Shown piece after piece: positions 4,801 to 6,696 of a stretch of 6,696 nt of DNA. The notes under the pieces were generated by a model. The model ran no database searches, had not been told where the DNA came from, and saw only the letters and a program-made list of their open reading frames with translations. Source of the DNA: Clostridia bacterium (GTDB taxonomy: Bacteria; Bacillota; Clostridia; Oscillospirales; Acutalibacteraceae). A program made the translations under genes and the position numbers. Position 1 is the stretch's first letter. Each line of letters begins with the position of its first letter. The stretch spans positions 1 to 6,696 of the forward strand of contig JAILDS010000231.1 in the NCBI GenBank assembly GCA_024689165.1, in the 5' to 3' direction.

Positions 4801-6696
4801 CGAGGACGTCCTCTCCTTGGACGGCGTACTCGGCATCGTGCTCGGCCTGTTGGCAGGAGACGAGGAAGAGCCCGCCGAGGGCGAGGAGCCCGTTGAACCC
4901 GCTCCCGAGCTCCGTCTGCCGCACATGGACGGCGCGAAGCTTGCCATGCTTGGCACCGACGTGGTGTGGGCGGATTCTTATCGCAGCAAGAGCCAGATCA
5001 CCTATGAGGGCCGCGTGAACGTCCACGCGAACATCATAGCCAACAAACCGCAGGTCATGCAGTTCCTGCTGGAGTACCTGGTGGAGGCGATCCGGGACGA
5101 GGAATTCATTCCCGCAGTCCTCTACATGGCAAATAAAGACAAACCCGAGGAAGAGCAGACTCAGCTGCCCGAGATGGTTGAAGCCATCCTGGCGAACGTG
5201 AGGGCCTCCGGCACCGACGCCCTCGCCGCGATCTTCGAGCTGATGAACCCGGTCTACCGCTATACGGAGCCGGACGGCATCTCATGGATCACCGAGGGTA
5301 ATATCACCGAACCCGAATACATAGCTTTCTGGACGGGCGACAACGCCGAGCTCATCGAGACAGAGTGGGTGAGGGAAGAAGCTCTGTTCGTAGCGGAGCA
5401 CCTTGAGGAAATACTCAATTATATCATCAAGCTCCTTGGCGACAAGGTGGGCAACGCGCAGACGCTCGGCGAGGCGGTCGCATACTTCGCCGGTACTCTG
5501 TTTACCGCCGAGAACGCCAATGCCATCAAGGAAGCCTTGGGCGGTATGCTTTCCGGCCTTGAGCTGCCGGAGGCTATCGCAGAGATGGGTCTGTTCGAGC
5601 AGCTCGGGCTTGATCCCACCGCTTGGGACGGTATGGATGATTTCGCGTTTGAAGACGGCGACGTCGCCGCGTTCAAGAACGCCCTGATCACCGTTCTCGA
5701 TCCCCTCGCTCCGCTGCTTCAGTTCCTGCTTGCCGAAAAGGACGTGGAACTGACGCTTCTTGACGCGGTCAGCGTGACGGCCGTCGGTTATGACGGATAC
5801 TCCTACGGCATCGTGCCTCTGCTCGAGGCGCTGCGCTGCACCGGAGTAAAGTCGACGGCGGACTTCATCGCAGACAGGGACAACATCGTCGCGAACATCG
5901 TCGATCCGCTGTTCACAGCCGTTGACGCTCTGATAGCCGATCCGCTCGAATTTATCGGAGAGATCGTCCCCTCGCTCATCTACTTCGACCTGGTGGATGC
6001 TCTCTCGGTAGTGTTCGATCACCTGTTCTTCGCGATCGACGTCCTGACGGAGACGATCCGTCCGATTTACGAGATCGATCTTCGCGACATGCTGGCTTCT
6101 CAGCTGAGCTTCGACCTCGACACGCTTGCCGCCAACCCGCTCCAGTTCGTCATGACGAAGGTCTCCGGTATCCTTTCCGAGAACGCCGGCATCGAGATCA
6201 TGATCGACTATACGGAGGAGGCCATCCGCGGCAAACTCCACTTCACTACGCCGGAACGTTTTGATTCCGCCAACGGCGACGACGCCTACACCGTCAACCT
6301 GTCCGAAAACGGCAAGGCGGAGCTTCTGGTCCGTCTGCTCGACTACGTGATGGCTCAGCTGACCGCCGGCGAGAACGCCGGGACGCTGACCGGACTTGTC
6401 ACGGATCTTATCGGCAGCGACGCCGTGAGCGGCGTAGTGGGCGATATCCTCGACAACGTCGTCAATAACTATCCCGATTCCGTCGTCTCGGTCGTCAAGC
6501 TGCTCTTCCCGGAGCGTCAGGACATCGAACCGGTCAAGATCGACTGGATCACCGACAATATAGCCGCGACCGGCGCCTATTCCTCTTACTGGGACGCTGC
6601 GTGGGACGACGCGCCCGGGACCGAATGGACGAAGGAAAAGGCGGCGTTCATCGACTCTCATCTGGAAGAGATACTGGGCTACGTCATCAAGCTGTT
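1712..6696 (+). CDS. Giant exported modular repeat protein, 5' 1,661 codons (3' end outside window)
   Basis: One plus-strand frame runs without a stop from ATG 1712 to the right edge. Residues 1-34 form a Sec signal peptide: basic start (RTSRK), hydrophobic core, and an AYA cleavage motif before APTT. There is no lipobox cysteine. Residues 35 to about 230 are rich in Ser, Thr, Asn and Tyr and may be mostly beta or irregular. Residues of about 233-690 look helical and acidic. From about 700, diverged modules repeat: sub-blocks epsilon (717-737, 1263-1283), beta (857-921, 1321-1379), gamma (946-969, 1399-1422), delta (around 1111-1190, 1533-1610) and alpha (1192-1241, 1612-1661). Asp-rich loops at 797-803 and 821-833 could bind calcium, and an acidic Pro/Glu linker lies at 1050-1066. 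Cysteines are very few. I know no named family for the modules. A surface or secreted adhesin-like or scaffold role is a guess; any wall anchor, S-layer or dockerin domain would lie beyond the window. Confidence 0.85.
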   Translation, partial: MRTSRKFLSVLLSVVMVVTSLSVAFVTMVPTAYAAPTTAEYDELAVRIKTLRTNTANPPNAKLTVSGSGANLSASYDDYTGDMIAVAEQYYTIFSGLKPTGTINQSTANRTATMINSTIKSQMNNGSRFTGDEFDSWGIADLLNSLIANANVDSSTNKTSALTAPTITVKVNNKLGMLAYSSVSALPNSIVGSYTYTYAHSDATYSDGDSCNPKTYHYVKIGTVSRTTGDNISTAAVKTLNTKIAEHSAYYGYSFAELVATDVDTLTAVKNDLEAAYNAVASDVYSHFFSAYYTGELLAQLDAAIAIQAYIGIAQALQATTTVDISGYSFDQLSDFYFNMVGKLNSYNDAPAATRSFLEEQGYVDMDAVNAKFEEVENAYEIAYLRDELKPRIETDLATYADYTDAWTVSTEGVEGIIAAAELEIDTVLGLMSGKKLNNVVAVFGPIEGADTITDYVEAYSDATFGGTTAQFARIREVNDYNLTFKQYQTAYNAAFAPLTLNETETQLLNILRQRDSWYTELQAFVADLAEYDANVAALIMSDAEAAMEDKIDRTYAALNAILETQIGDAWAIYQTQLDEYGLQITEVNLETYNTLMTSVGRINADVYDFLYGTVNFDLSDETVAKYEELKNIVLALRNWDPSQHLSAYRYNAETLDPIVRYVDDSEEARDRDYVVTDEYMQGLIDQLSALITDGGLADLGLDLDLSTTLDGVFESLYTDAFVNTLMGALYPMLSELVRDKLNELVGSYLSMLGDLDDAFAKLNVGLAPKKVGNYVDSSRYPAIATALKGVSGGFMDGDGEGDNCWTSAEARNEIWRVVVDDDGNQVLDDDGNPTYELIFDWGIDAAEGTEAKKEAFLNAVDAALKGVQPLFLALLCNKAVPTTQVAEVKIIITVATVSIGMKANDGYNNTLAPIFEAMGVTPSALYDAKTFTRVRDIFEFGLISPLEDLFSQIAADPLNKILEILPTLAFAIQNNLFLDLLHNLKVDLDVQGGGCAGGIIDNQLPAEGVSIDLGEQLNLADLLGIETFYEDVLSLDGVLGIVLGLLAGDEEEPAEGEEPVEPAPELRLPHMDGAKLAMLGTDVVWADSYRSKSQITYEGRVNVHANIIANKPQVMQFLLEYLVEAIRDEEFIPAVLYMANKDKPEEEQTQLPEMVEAILANVRASGTDALAAIFELMNPVYRYTEPDGISWITEGNITEPEYIAFWTGDNAELIETEWVREEALFVAEHLEEILNYIIKLLGDKVGNAQTLGEAVAYFAGTLFTAENANAIKEALGGMLSGLELPEAIAEMGLFEQLGLDPTAWDGMDDFAFEDGDVAAFKNALITVLDPLAPLLQFLLAEKDVELTLLDAVSVTAVGYDGYSYGIVPLLEALRCTGVKSTADFIADRDNIVANIVDPLFTAVDALIADPLEFIGEIVPSLIYFDLVDALSVVFDHLFFAIDVLTETIRPIYEIDLRDMLASQLSFDLDTLAANPLQFVMTKVSGILSENAGIEIMIDYTEEAIRGKLHFTTPERFDSANGDDAYTVNLSENGKAELLVRLLDYVMAQLTAGENAGTLTGLVTDLIGSDAVSGVVGDILDNVVNNYPDSVVSVVKLLFPERQDIEPVKIDWITDNIAATGAYSSYWDAAWDDAPGTEWTKEKAAFIDSHLEEILGYVIKL
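3860..5284 (+). repeat. Repeat unit 1 of the giant protein (most diverged copy)
   Basis: This spans residues 717-1191 and contains, in order, epsilon1 (717-737), the Asp-rich loops (797-833), beta1 (857-921), gamma1 (946-969), the acidic linker (1050-1066) and delta1 (about 1111-1190). Against unit 2, epsilon aligns without gaps at 9 of 21 identities. The first 25 residues of beta match at 10, and gamma matches at 11 of 24. Landmarks shared by both copies are LxT...AL..MLSxL, P-L....LL..K.V, DGY.....P..EA and ADPL..I.EI.P.L. An alpha block is not clear at the start of this unit; Trp842 (F-D-W) may be a relic of one. The borders are approximate. Confidence 0.6.
5285..6544 (+). repeat. Repeat unit 2 of the giant protein (complete, 420 residues)
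   Basis: This spans residues 1192-1611 and runs exactly from the alpha-block Trp1192 to the residue before Trp1612 of the next copy. The order is alpha2 (1192-1241), epsilon2 (1263-1283), beta2 (1321-1379, with GYDGYSYG at 1359-1366), gamma2 (1399-1422, ADPLEFIGEI) and delta2 (1533-1610). It is hydrophobic-helical with Asp/Glu-rich joins. It is the clearest unit from which to build a profile. Confidence 0.7.
6545..6696 (+). repeat. Repeat unit 3 of the giant protein (alpha block only, cut by right edge)
   Basis: Residues 1612-1661 align without gaps to 1192-1241, with 21 identities in 50. These include W-I-T at the start, Tyr at 12, Trp at 16, T-E-W at 26-28, HLEEIL at 39-44 and the closing K-L. 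The match runs to the last complete codon, so at least one more unit very probably continues past the window. Confidence 0.75.

Noticed and set aside
4770..5018. Short Ser/Arg/Pro-rich plus-strand frame inside the giant gene
   Set aside because: It is an out-of-frame shadow of the giant frame, with no start signal and no family features.
5282..6661. A 459-codon open frame on the minus strand
   Set aside because: It has the same antisense character: rich in Arg, Asp, Val and Gly, with no recognisable motif. The plus-strand frame here carries the aligned repeat blocks, which cannot be accidental.

Overview
The window is 6,696 bp of bacterial DNA. Its coding regions are GC-rich, its intergenic spacers are AT-rich, and its ribosome-binding sites are strong purine-rich AAAGGAG-type sites. 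The intact genes encode membrane proteins and the start of a very large exported protein. Together with an Lgt-like protein carrying the GCCYG form of the signature, this suggests a Gram-positive anaerobe of the class Clostridia, possibly a gut or rumen lineage. That is inference; no rRNA or marker gene is present.

Layout, left to right. (1) Bases 1-131, minus strand: the start of a small membrane protein gene cut by the left edge. It has a clear ribosome-binding site and a plausible sigma-70-type promoter at 281-308. (2) Bases 132-402: an AT-rich divergent intergenic region with candidate promoters in both directions and two inverted repeats. (3) Bases 403-810: an unrecognised 135-residue protein with two predicted membrane helices. 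It overlaps the next gene by 11 bp. (4) Bases 800-1585: a 261-residue polytopic membrane protein of the prolipoprotein diacylglyceryl transferase (Lgt) superfamily. Several residues important in E. coli Lgt appear substituted, so it may be a paralogue with another job. (5) Bases 1586-1711: a spacer with a bulged hairpin at its left end and an A-rich leader before a good ribosome-binding site. (6) Bases 1712-6696: a single uninterrupted plus-strand reading frame of at least 1,661 codons, with no stop before the right edge. It begins with a Sec signal peptide and encodes an acidic, mostly helical exported protein.

The main result is the architecture of this giant protein. Reading it against itself shows that, from about residue 700 onward, it is built from diverged tandem modules. 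Five short sub-blocks occur in the same order (epsilon, beta, gamma, delta, alpha) in successive units. The last complete unit is exactly 420 residues from Trp1192 to Trp1612, and the two alpha blocks align without gaps at 21 identities in 50. A third unit begins just before the window ends. I do not recognise this as a named domain family.

The two small membrane genes look translationally coupled. The giant gene has its own leader and may be transcribed separately. It carries no lipobox, so it is not an evident substrate of the Lgt-like neighbour.
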